7,934 bases of DNA, taken from the NCBI GenBank assembly GCA_017880265.1, contig JAFJTK010000081.1, forward strand, positions 1 through 7,934, in the 5' to 3' direction. The first letter of the stretch is position 1. Every line of letters starts with the position of its first letter. Under the pieces are notes generated by a model. It searched no databases and was not told the origin of the DNA. It worked only from the letters and a program-made list of their open reading frames with translations. Positions 1 through 6,689 of the stretch are shown here, in pieces. The DNA comes from Candidatus Pelagibacter sp. (GTDB taxonomy: Bacteria; Pseudomonadota; Alphaproteobacteria; Pelagibacterales; Pelagibacteraceae). Both the position numbers and the translations under genes were made by a program.

Positions 1-574
1 AGCAGGTGGGTTTTGTAAATCTTCTCCTGAAAGAGAATATCCAAATATCCAATTTCATTTTTTTCCGGCTTTCGTAATTGATCATGGGTTGGTTGATCCT
101 GATCGTCATGGCTATCAACTCCATGCAAGTCCTAATCATCCAAAAAGTAGAGGACACATTACATTAAAGAGTTCTAATCCATACGACTATCCAAAGATCC
201 AATTTAATTATTTAGAGCATGAAGATGATCTTAAGCAAACAATTGAGTGTATTCATGTAGCAAGAAAAATTTTAGGCCAAAATTCATTAAAGCCTTTTGC
301 AGGAAAAGAAACAGGCCCAGGTGAACATGTTCAAACTGACGAATTATTTGAAGAATACATAAGATCAAAAGCCGAAACTGCTTATCATCCATCTTGCACG
401 CTTAAAATGGGTATAGACGATATGGCAGTTGTTGATGAAAAGCTCAAAGTGCATGGTTTAGAAAATATTAGAGTGGTAGATGCATCTGTGATGCCAGAAA
501 TTACAAGCGGAAATCTTAATGCTCCTACATTAATGATTGCGGAACGAGCCTCTAATTTTATTCTAAATTCATGA
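1..574 (+). CDS. GMC-family FAD alcohol dehydrogenase (choline dehydrogenase-like), C-terminal part
   Basis: The reading frame is open from base 2, so the gene starts upstream and only about 190 C-terminal residues are present; the ATG at 89 is internal. The part seen is the GMC C-terminal substrate domain. It has the HPSCTLKMG block, whose His (codon 386-388) matches the catalytic base of choline dehydrogenase and choline oxidase. Further on, VVDASVMPEITSGNLNAPT carries the conserved Asn (codon 518-520) that pairs with it, followed by the C-terminal flavin-contacting helix (LMIAERAS). Family knowledge: these enzymes oxidise primary alcohols with FAD, as in choline to betaine aldehyde (BetA). 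The motifs are very BetA-like, but the family is broad in substrate and the FAD-binding N-terminus is not visible, so no symbol is given. The stop overlaps the next start as ATGA (571-574), pointing to co-transcription and translational coupling with the transporter gene. Confidence 0.9.
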   Translation, partial: AGGFCKSSPEREYPNIQFHFFPAFVIDHGLVDPDRHGYQLHASPNHPKSRGHITLKSSNPYDYPKIQFNYLEHEDDLKQTIECIHVARKILGQNSLKPFAGKETGPGEHVQTDELFEEYIRSKAETAYHPSCTLKMGIDDMAVVDEKLKVHGLENIRVVDASVMPEITSGNLNAPTLMIAERASNFILNS

Positions 575-1521
575 CATCTGCACAAAGTAACTCTAAAGGA
601 ATCCTATTTATTTTAATGGGAATGGCTTTGTTTTCTATTCAAGATGCCTTAATAAAATTTATATATGAAGATGCGGCTTTATATGAATTATATTTTGGAA
701 GAACGTTCGTTGCATTTATTTTGTTAGTTGGATATTTAAAACTCTCAAAACAAAAAATTAGTTTAAAAACTCATTATCCTTTTTTAACAATCATAAGGGT
801 TATTTGTTTCTTTTTTGGTTTCAGCTTTTTTTATATTTCTTTAACTTATATGTCGCTTGCAATGGCAAATGCGTTATTTTTCTCAAGCCCCTTCTTCGTT
901 TCAATATTAGCAACAATTTTTTTAAAAGAAAAAGTTGGTATTAGAAGATGGTCAGCAATTTTTGTTGGTTTTATTGGAGTATATATAGTTTTAAATCCTG
1001 ATTTTAACGATTTTGATTTTATGAAGCTTGCTCCTGTTGCTTGCGCTTTATGTTATGCAATATCAATGACAATTACAAAAATCACTTCAGATAAGGACAA
1101 TGTATATACGCAAATGATACATTTATATTTTGGAGCTCTTTTAATAAGTCTTTTATTTTATATTTTTACAGGAGAGGGACAAATCAACAATTTTACTGAC
1201 CCTACTTTTCAATTTATTTTTCGAGAATGGTTTACAAATCCTTCTTATGCTTGGCCCTATATTGTTGCAATGGGATGTATTGGGGCTTTTGCATTTTATT
1301 TCGTCTTTAATGCATATAGTATCGCCTCCCCTTCAGTTATTTCACTTTATGAATATTCTTTAATTATTTGGTCTATTTTAACAGGATTTATTTTGTTTAA
1401 TAATATTCCTACTGCAAGAACTTTTGTAGGTGTTGCTATAATAATTGGAGCAGGAATTTATATTTATTTTAGAGAAAAAGTTAAAGATCAAATGATTGTT
1501 ACTGATACACCAAACAGGTAA
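571..1521 (+). CDS. EamA/DMT-superfamily membrane transporter
   Basis: This 316-residue protein has the two-repeat EamA architecture, about ten hydrophobic helices. Repeat one spans roughly residues 10-141 and repeat two roughly 154-300. Each repeat ends in the typical pattern of a pore-lining helix, a short charged turn and a Gly-rich helix: FLKEKVGIRRWSAIFVGF near 117-134, and NNIPTARTFVGVAIIIGAG near 277-295. Length is normal for the family (about 290-320). Family members move metabolites such as amino acids, nucleosides or small organic acids across the inner membrane; substrate and direction cannot be assigned here. The ATG lies inside the stop of the GMC gene (ATGA) and no clear Shine-Dalgarno sequence precedes it, consistent with coupled translation. 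Position between an alcohol dehydrogenase and a 2OG oxygenase suggests it handles the substrate or product of those enzymes (inference). Confidence 0.9.
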   Translation: MTSAQSNSKGILFILMGMALFSIQDALIKFIYEDAALYELYFGRTFVAFILLVGYLKLSKQKISLKTHYPFLTIIRVICFFFGFSFFYISLTYMSLAMANALFFSSPFFVSILATIFLKEKVGIRRWSAIFVGFIGVYIVLNPDFNDFDFMKLAPVACALCYAISMTITKITSDKDNVYTQMIHLYFGALLISLLFYIFTGEGQINNFTDPTFQFIFREWFTNPSYAWPYIVAMGCIGAFAFYFVFNAYSIASPSVISLYEYSLIIWSILTGFILFNNIPTARTFVGVAIIIGAGIYIYFREKVKDQMIVTDTPNR

Positions 1522-2486
1522 TGAAAAGCTATATTCCAACTATTAATATTTCATCTTTATTAAAGTCAGATTTTAATACTTTGGCTTCAAAAAACACAAT
1601 AAGAAAAATTGAAAAAGCATGTGTTGATGTAGGTTTTTTTCAAATTACTGGACATGGATTAGATTTAAATCAAATAAAAAAAACCTGTGATATTGGAAAT
1701 AAATTTTTTAATTTACCAGAGTCAAAAAAAAATAAACTTTCACCAAAAAAATGGAATAAAAAAAATACTAATATTTATAGAGGATACTTTCCAAATAATG
1801 TGAATGGAAAAGAAGGTTTAGATATTGGAGATTTAAGAGTTAACAAATCATATGCCTCCAAAATAAGAAGCCAATACATTGAATACCTAAATTTAAATAA
1901 ATGCTTCAATAAAAATGCTATTAATATCTTAAGTAATTACTTTGATAATGTTTATGATTTGAGTGAGACTTTGTTTAAAAGTATCATCAAACTCAACAGA
2001 AAAAACCCTGATATTTCTTCAATAGCTTTTTCAAGACTAAAAACATTAAGCACTTTGAGGTTTAATTATTATCCCAATCAGTCAAAACCAGTAGAAATTT
2101 CAAAACAAGATGGGGTTGCCCTTGGTTGTGAGACACATGTAGATAGCGGAATATTTACTGTTCTATACCAAGATAAAAAAGGAGGTCTTCAAGTACAAAA
2201 TAGAAATAACAAAAAGTGGTATGATGTGCCATTCAATAAAAATGCATTAATAGTTAATACTGGTAGAGCTCTTGAATTCTTAACTGGAGGGAAATTTAAA
2301 GCTACTAATCATCGAGTTTTATGGAACAAAAGCAAAAGGCTTTCTGTCCCTTTTTTCTTTGAACCTTCTTATGACTTTAAAATGAATAGATCTTTTCTAA
2401 ATTCAAAAAAATCTTCAGCTAAAAGTCAAATTTATGAAAAATTTTTAAATCAATCGTTAAAAAAATTTATAGAGTATCAACGTTGA
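1521..2486 (+). CDS. 2-oxoglutarate/Fe(II)-dependent oxygenase, isopenicillin N synthase-like
   Basis: This 321-residue protein has the two-part layout of the family. The N-terminal DIOX_N region (about 4-75) opens with IPTINISSL and contains the VGFFQITGHG signature at 37-46. The C-terminal jelly-roll supplies the metal triad, His206 and Asp208 in ETHVDSG and His264 in ATNHRV, and the co-substrate Arg273/Ser275 in KRLSVPFF. All residues needed for Fe(II) and 2-oxoglutarate binding are present, so it should be active. Family members hydroxylate, desaturate or cleave small molecules in the cytoplasm; the substrate is not deducible. Its ATG overlaps the transporter stop by one base (TAATG), so it belongs to the same operon. 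Codon use is extremely A-rich, with many Lys and Asn, more so than the GMC gene upstream. Confidence 0.92.
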   Translation: MKSYIPTINISSLLKSDFNTLASKNTIRKIEKACVDVGFFQITGHGLDLNQIKKTCDIGNKFFNLPESKKNKLSPKKWNKKNTNIYRGYFPNNVNGKEGLDIGDLRVNKSYASKIRSQYIEYLNLNKCFNKNAINILSNYFDNVYDLSETLFKSIIKLNRKNPDISSIAFSRLKTLSTLRFNYYPNQSKPVEISKQDGVALGCETHVDSGIFTVLYQDKKGGLQVQNRNNKKWYDVPFNKNALIVNTGRALEFLTGGKFKATNHRVLWNKSKRLSVPFFFEPSYDFKMNRSFLNSKKSSAKSQIYEKFLNQSLKKFIEYQR

Positions 2487-2500
2487 AATACTTTAAGTTA

Positions 2501-2528
2501 TTGAAAATTTCTAATTACATTTTATAAA
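2501..2528 (+). promoter_or_regulatory. Candidate sigma70-type promoter for the glpD-like gene
   Basis: TTGAAA (2501-2506) and TATAAA (2523-2528) are separated by 16 bases, each one or two changes from consensus, in the 57-base gap before the glpD-like start at 2544. Predicted transcription would begin about 9 bases before the ATG, and no Shine-Dalgarno sequence is seen, so translation would be nearly leaderless. A second perfect TATAAT at 2534-2539 sits too close to the ATG to be the obvious choice. In such AT-rich DNA these hexamers occur easily by chance. Confidence 0.35.
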
Positions 2529-2543
2529 CAATCTATAATTTTA

Positions 2544-3695
2544 ATGTCAAAAGTATTCGATTTATTCATTATAGGTGGTGGTATAAACGGCGCTGGTTTA
2601 GCCAGAGATGCTGCGGGCAGAGGTTTGTCAGTTTGTCTCGCTGATAAAGGAGAAATAGGTGGTGCAACATCTTCATGGTCTACAAAACTAATTCATGGTG
2701 GTCTTCGATATTTAGAAAATTATGAATTCAAATTAGTAAGAGAGTCTCTAAAAGAAAGAGAAACGATTTACAAAATTGCAAAGCCAATTTCAAAACCAAT
2801 TCCTTTTATCATCCCTTATGTTGATAAAATTAGACCTGCATGGTTAATTAAAATGGGACTGTTTCTTTATGATAATTTAGGTGGTAAAACCATTATACCA
2901 AAGTCAACCACATTAGATATTTCAAAAAAATTACCAAACGTTCTTAAAAAAAAATATAAAACTGGTTTTCAATATTTTGATGTTCAAATTGATGATAAAA
3001 AATTAACTAAACAAAATATAAAATCTGCAAAAAAATATAAAGCTAAAATATTAGAATATAATAAAGTTAAAAAAGCAGAAATTAATGGCAATGAATGGAT
3101 CATTCATCTTCAAAAGGGAGAGAGAATAAAGTCTAAAATTTTGATTAATGCATCTGGTCCATGGATAAATGAAACTTTAAAAAAAAATCTAAAAATAAAA
3201 TCTAAAAATAAAATTAGATTAGTAAAAGGAAGTCATATTATAACTAAAAAATTATATAAAAAAGATGTTGCATTCACATTTCAAAATACTGATAAGAGAA
3301 TAATATTTGTAATACCCTACAAAAAGAAATTTTCACTAATTGGAACTACTGAAGTTGAAGTTAAATCACCTGAAAACAAAGGAATTTCAAAAAAAGAAAT
3401 TCAATATTTAATTCGTTCAGTAAATAATTATTTAGAAAAACAAATTAGTACAAAAGATATTGTTGATTCTTATTCTGGAATTAGACCTTTAATAGAGGAT
3501 TTTAATCAAGCTTCCAAAGTTACAAGAGATTATATATTTGACTTAAATATAATAAAAAAATTACCTCTACTTAGTATTTATGGGGGTAAATTAACTACCT
3601 ACAGAAAACTAGCAGAAAATGTCCTATCAGATTTAGAAAAGTTTTTACCTAAAACGAAAATAGGACCTTGGACACATAAAAAGAATCTTTTTTAG
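2544..3695 (+). CDS. glpD: FAD-dependent glycerol-3-phosphate dehydrogenase-like protein lacking the C-terminal domain
   Basis: The 383-residue protein is GlpD-like throughout. It has the FAD dinucleotide fold IIGGGINGAG at 9-18, the STKLIHGGLRYLE block at 46-58, NASGPW at 202-207, VKGSH at 227-231, SGIRPL at 311-316 and YGGKLTTYRKLAE at 346-358. These include counterparts of the E. coli GlpD substrate-site residues (Arg-Tyr of GGLRY, His of KGSH, Arg of GIRPL, Lys/Thr of GKLTTY). Known role: oxidation of sn-glycerol 3-phosphate to dihydroxyacetone phosphate at the membrane, passing electrons to quinone. E. coli GlpD has about 500 residues; this one stops at GPWTHKKNLF, where the C-terminal helical domain would begin, and only 124 bases lie before the next gene, too few to encode it. 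It could therefore be a short natural variant or a related DAO-family enzyme. No glpK or glycerol transporter is nearby. Composition is extremely AT-rich. Confidence 0.82.
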   Translation: MSKVFDLFIIGGGINGAGLARDAAGRGLSVCLADKGEIGGATSSWSTKLIHGGLRYLENYEFKLVRESLKERETIYKIAKPISKPIPFIIPYVDKIRPAWLIKMGLFLYDNLGGKTIIPKSTTLDISKKLPNVLKKKYKTGFQYFDVQIDDKKLTKQNIKSAKKYKAKILEYNKVKKAEINGNEWIIHLQKGERIKSKILINASGPWINETLKKNLKIKSKNKIRLVKGSHIITKKLYKKDVAFTFQNTDKRIIFVIPYKKKFSLIGTTEVEVKSPENKGISKKEIQYLIRSVNNYLEKQISTKDIVDSYSGIRPLIEDFNQASKVTRDYIFDLNIIKKLPLLSIYGGKLTTYRKLAENVLSDLEKFLPKTKIGPWTHKKNLF

Positions 3696-3703
3696 ATATC
3701 CAG

Positions 3704-3726
3704 TAGATTAAAAAAGTGTTAATCTA
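3704..3726. promoter_or_regulatory. Perfect 8+8 palindrome, candidate operator
   Basis: TAGATTAA (3704-3711) and TTAATCTA (3719-3726) are exact reverse complements separated by 7 bases. The element begins 9 bases after the glpD-like stop and overlaps the -35 and spacer of the candidate promoter for the next operon, as expected for a dimeric repressor site. It could instead be a weak hairpin at the end of the upstream transcript. However, the stem has only two G:C pairs and no T-run follows, so an intrinsic terminator is less likely. No regulator gene is in the window to match it with. Confidence 0.45.
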
Positions 3727-3736
3727 ATTATATAAA
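3708..3736 (+). promoter_or_regulatory. Candidate promoter of the LLM/ThDP operon
   Basis: TTAAAA (3708-3713) and TATAAA (3731-3736) have a 17-base spacing. The predicted start is near 3743, leaving a leader of about 75 bases before the ATG at 3820. An overlapping TATATA at 3729-3734 is an alternative -10. The hexamers are imperfect and the DNA is AT-rich. Support comes mainly from position: this is the longest gap in an otherwise packed window, and the gene that follows has a strong ribosome site. Confidence 0.4.
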
Positions 3737-3793
3737 GCGATACATAACTCATCGTTAAATCCAATACGAAAGCGGGATCGATCGTCTTTTTTT
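3737..3793 (+). promoter_or_regulatory. Possible structured 5' leader with terminator-like hairpin and T7 tract
   Basis: ATCG (3751-3754) and ATCC (3759-3762), split by TTAA, pair with GGAT (3775-3778) and CGAT (3779-3782), giving an 8-pair bulged stem with a 12-base loop. A run of seven T follows at 3787-3793, as in an intrinsic terminator. A competing hairpin is GCGAT (3737-3741) with ATCGT (3751-3755, one G:U pair), which would consume the 5' arm of the first. Mutually exclusive stems before a T-run, upstream of an operon, suggest attenuation or a small riboswitch. It was not recognised as any known riboswitch class, and local G+C is visibly higher than in the flanks. This was paired by eye only, with no folding energy or alignment. 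Confidence 0.35.
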
Positions 3794-3807
3794 AAATTAG
3801 AAAGTTT

Positions 3808-3815
3808 AAAGGAGG
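3808..3815 (+). promoter_or_regulatory. Strong Shine-Dalgarno site for the LLM oxidoreductase gene
   Basis: AAAGGAGG ends 4 bases before the ATG at 3820 and is nearly a full anti-16S match. It fixes that ATG as the start and is the only strong ribosome site seen in the window, suggesting high expression of this operon's first gene. Confidence 0.8.
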
Positions 3816-3819
3816 AAGC

Positions 3820-4989
3820 ATGAAATTTGGATACTTTTGTAATACTACTAACTGGACACACAAGCCTTATCACGAACTATTAGATGAAACTCGAGAAATC
3901 ACAGAATATTGTGATCAAAATAAATGGGACTCAATTTGGTATACAGAACATCATTTTAACCACGAAGGAATGGAGTCTTGTACAAACCCATTAATGATGG
4001 GTGCTGATGCTGCTGCAAGAACTCATCAAATTAGAATTGGTCAAGCATGCAATGTAATAACTTTTCATAATCCTATACAAATGGCTGAAGACGTAGCTCT
4101 TTTAGATCAACTATCAAAAGGAAGAGTTGAAGTTGGTATTGGTAGAGGAATTTATGGAAGAGAAGCTGTTAACTTAAATATCGAAGCAGATATGAAAGAT
4201 CAGGCTAAAAACTTTAGACTGTTTGAAGAAACTCTAACTATTTTAAAAAAAGCTTGGAAAGAAAAATTCTTTGATCATAAAGGAGAATTTTATACTTATC
4301 CGTCACCTGATTATGTGTGGCAACATGATATGAGTAAACCTAGTGAAGAATTTATGGACATGAAAACTAATGTAATGAAAAAAATTAGTGTTTTACCACA
4401 ACCATATCAAAAACCTTATCCTCCAATTCATCAAGTTGTTGATGGTATTCGATCTATTGAGTGGGCTGCACAACAAGGTTTAAATATCATTATGTGGATA
4501 CCAACAGTTAAAGCTTTAAAAATTAAATTTGAAGCTTTCAAAAATGCAAAATCTGAAGCTGAAAAAAGAAACGTTCCAATGGGTGAAGGAATTTCACTGG
4601 TAAGAGATATGTTTGTTGCTGATACTATGGAAGAAGCTAAAGAAAAAGCTGGTGAACATATGGTAAATTATATGAGATGGGTATGTCATTGGCGAGGTCT
4701 TGGTAATCATATGGATCCAGGTGAAGAACTTCCTGAAACGAAAGGAAAATTAGATCTTCTGAATTATGAATTTTTACATAAAAGAAATATGTTATTTGGA
4801 ACTCCTGAATACGTAATTGATAAAATTCATGAATTAAAATCTGAACTAAACTTACAAAACTTACAAGTTTGGTCTAACTTTCCAGGAGTTAAACACGAAG
4901 ACTGCATGAAAAGTGTAAAACTTTTTACTGAAAAAGTTATGCCTCATTTTCAAGATGATATAGATACTGAAGTCAAAAAAGTTTCGTGA
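3820..4989 (+). CDS. Luciferase-like (LLM class) flavin-dependent monooxygenase
   Basis: This 389-residue protein has the bacterial luciferase-like TIM barrel (PF00296). It shows an N-terminal strand MKFGYF, the WYTEHHF block at 40-46, the ACNVITFHNPIQMAEDVA region around 76-93, and the family signature LLDQLSKGRVEVGIGRG at 94-110. A later strand carries PPIHQVV (201-207), and GTPEYVIDKI at 327-336 is the usual C-terminal motif. Members use reduced FMN (F420 in some lineages) and O2 to oxygenate aldehydes, heterocycles, terpenoids or sulfonates. The EHHF and HNP blocks place it with the luciferase/alkanal type rather than SsuD-type alkanesulfonate monooxygenases, but the substrate is unknown. 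No flavin reductase gene is in the window, so reduced flavin must come from elsewhere. The gene leads a four-gene run, and its stop overlaps the next start as GTGA. Confidence 0.92.
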   Translation: MKFGYFCNTTNWTHKPYHELLDETREITEYCDQNKWDSIWYTEHHFNHEGMESCTNPLMMGADAAARTHQIRIGQACNVITFHNPIQMAEDVALLDQLSKGRVEVGIGRGIYGREAVNLNIEADMKDQAKNFRLFEETLTILKKAWKEKFFDHKGEFYTYPSPDYVWQHDMSKPSEEFMDMKTNVMKKISVLPQPYQKPYPPIHQVVDGIRSIEWAAQQGLNIIMWIPTVKALKIKFEAFKNAKSEAEKRNVPMGEGISLVRDMFVADTMEEAKEKAGEHMVNYMRWVCHWRGLGNHMDPGEELPETKGKLDLLNYEFLHKRNMLFGTPEYVIDKIHELKSELNLQNLQVWSNFPGVKHEDCMKSVKLFTEKVMPHFQDDIDTEVKKVS

Positions 4990-6689
4990 CCAAATCACGT
5001 AAAAAAATGTCTGGTGGCCAAGCTGCCGTTGTATCTTTAAGAAAAGAAAAAGTTGGACATGTCTTCGGTCTTATTGGATCAGCTACGATGGAGATGTTTG
5101 ACGCTCTTTATCACGAAAAAAAAATCAAATTTATTGGTGTAAGAGATGAAAGAACAGGTACGCATATGGCTGATGGATATGCTAGAGCATTAAATAAACC
5201 TGGGGTTATAATAGCTGGACAAAATGGTCCAGGGGCAACAAATTTAGTAACAGGTGTTGCTCAAGCAAAAGCTGCCTTTTCTCCAGTGGTTGCTATTGCT
5301 GGATCTTATTCGACAAAAGACAAAATGGAAGATGCTTTTCAGGGCCTTGATCAACAATCTTTATTCACACCCATTACCAAAAAAACGTGGACTGTTAAAA
5401 ATTCTAAAATTATTCCAAAAGTGATTAGTGATGCTTTTAGTCTTGCAATGAAACCGAGAAGAGGACCTGTATGTGTTAATTTGCCAAGAAATATTTTAGC
5501 AGCTACAAATGATTATAATATCAATACAAATAAACCTTCATTCTCTAATGAAAGCAATCTTAGAGGTAAAAACGAGAATATTAAAAAAGCAGCAAAAATT
5601 ATTAACCAAGCAAAACAATTTGTCATCATTGCTGGTGGTGGAATTAAATATACGGCAAAATATAAAGAAGTTATTAAACTCGCTGAATTATTAAACGTAC
5701 CTATAGTTACAGCTGCAGGACATGGTGATGCTATTCCATTTAGTCATAAATTAAATGCTGGTCAAATGGGGCCTCGTGGAAACCCAGTTGCATCAAGACT
5801 TGTTAAAGAAGCAGATGTTATTTTGGCAATTGGGACCAGATTAGGATTTAACTCAACATTTTATTCGTATGACAACATAAATAAAAAAGCAAAAATAATT
5901 CAGATTGAAATTGAAAAAAAAATGCTTGGTAAATATTTTCCAATTATTGTTGGAATTAATGCAGATGCAGCTACGGCTACAAATCAGATATATAATGAAA
6001 TTAAAAAACAAAGAATTAAATTAGATATTAAAAATTGGACCAACACGTATTTAAAAGAAAGAAAAGACTTTTTAATAAATAGAGATAAAGATAATCTTGG
6101 AAAAAACTTTCCTATTCAGCCCAAAGGATTGTTTAAACAACTACGAAAAGTTTTACCAAAAAATACTGCAATTACACTTGATGCTGGAACACTTTGTTTG
6201 CAAGCAACAGATGCTTTAGAATATTATAATCCACCTTCACTATTTACACCTTTGGACTTTGGGTTAGTTGGTTTTTCATTTGCATGTGGTCTTGGTGTTA
6301 AAATTGCAAAACCTAAAAAAACTGTAGTAAGTCTTATGGGAGATGGTGGGTTTGGCATGACTATTTCCGAATTAAGTACTGCAGTTGAATATGGTATTAA
6401 TACAACAACTATTGTTATGAATAATCAAAGTTGGGGAGCAGAAAAAGCATATCAAAAAGATTTTTTTGGAAAACGATACTTGGGTGCAGATATTGCTAGC
6501 CCATCATTTGATAAAGTAGCAGAGTTATATGGTGCAAAAGGTTTTAAGGTTAAAAAAATCTCTGAAATAAATGAAGCTGTAAGAGCTGCTTTAAAATCTA
6601 ACAAACCATCAGTTATTGATGTTGATGTAGATCCAAAAGCGTTATACAGTTTTAGGAGAGACAGTTTCAAACATAGAGAAAAAAAATGA
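4986..6689 (+). CDS. ThDP-dependent enzyme of the acetolactate synthase superfamily
   Basis: This 567-residue protein has the three-domain layout of the family: N-terminal pyrimidine-binding domain (about 8-175), central domain (about 195-330) and C-terminal pyrophosphate-binding domain (about 370-545). Glu55 in RDERTGTHMADGYARA matches the ThDP-activating glutamate, GQNGPGATN lies at 78-86, and the Mg/diphosphate motif runs from GDG (452-454) to NN (479-480). The NNQSWGAEKAY segment and the FRRDS tail resemble sulfoacetaldehyde acetyltransferase (Xsc), while DAFQ plus TPITKK resembles acetolactate synthase; both comparisons are from memory. The expected chemistry is decarboxylation or C-C cleavage of a 2-oxo compound or aldehyde with transfer to an acceptor. 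No regulatory small subunit (ilvH) is adjacent, which argues against biosynthetic AHAS. The GTG start overlaps the LLM stop; an ATG at 5007 is a possible alternative start. Confidence 0.88.
   Translation: MTKSRKKMSGGQAAVVSLRKEKVGHVFGLIGSATMEMFDALYHEKKIKFIGVRDERTGTHMADGYARALNKPGVIIAGQNGPGATNLVTGVAQAKAAFSPVVAIAGSYSTKDKMEDAFQGLDQQSLFTPITKKTWTVKNSKIIPKVISDAFSLAMKPRRGPVCVNLPRNILAATNDYNINTNKPSFSNESNLRGKNENIKKAAKIINQAKQFVIIAGGGIKYTAKYKEVIKLAELLNVPIVTAAGHGDAIPFSHKLNAGQMGPRGNPVASRLVKEADVILAIGTRLGFNSTFYSYDNINKKAKIIQIEIEKKMLGKYFPIIVGINADAATATNQIYNEIKKQRIKLDIKNWTNTYLKERKDFLINRDKDNLGKNFPIQPKGLFKQLRKVLPKNTAITLDAGTLCLQATDALEYYNPPSLFTPLDFGLVGFSFACGLGVKIAKPKKTVVSLMGDGGFGMTISELSTAVEYGINTTTIVMNNQSWGAEKAYQKDFFGKRYLGADIASPSFDKVAELYGAKGFKVKKISEINEAVRAALKSNKPSVIDVDVDPKALYSFRRDSFKHREKK

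Noticed and set aside
89..91. ATG that could be taken as the start of a 161-residue protein.
   Set aside because: The frame is open back to base 2 with GMC-like sequence (PNIQFHFFPA), so this Met is internal to a longer gene.
385..585. 66-codon open frame on the minus strand across the end of the GMC gene.
   Set aside because: It lies antisense to strongly conserved GMC motifs and has no recognisable domain; it is a shadow of the real gene.
3184..3209. Two perfect tandem copies of a 13-base unit (AAATCTAAAAATA) inside the glpD-like gene.
   Set aside because: The unit is not a multiple of three and is made almost only of A and T in a Lys-rich variable loop; the reading frame and flanking motifs are intact, so it is best taken as low-complexity coding sequence.
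3704..3726. Intrinsic terminator of the glpD-like gene.
   Set aside because: The stem is nearly all A:T and is followed by ATTATATAAAG instead of a T-run; an operator-like role fits better, though a terminator is not excluded.
3696..3819. A frameshifted remainder of the GlpD C-terminal domain.
   Set aside because: Read by eye, the +1 frame after the stop gives only a few residues before another stop, and the gap is far too short for the missing 110-120 residues.
5509..5694. 61-codon + strand open frame inside the ThDP enzyme gene.
   Set aside because: Out of frame within a conserved gene, low-complexity Leu/Lys/Asn composition, no ribosome site.
6452..6670. 72-codon minus-strand open frame over the ThDP enzyme C-terminus.
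   Set aside because: Antisense to the conserved ThDP-binding domain, with no recognisable family and no independent signal.
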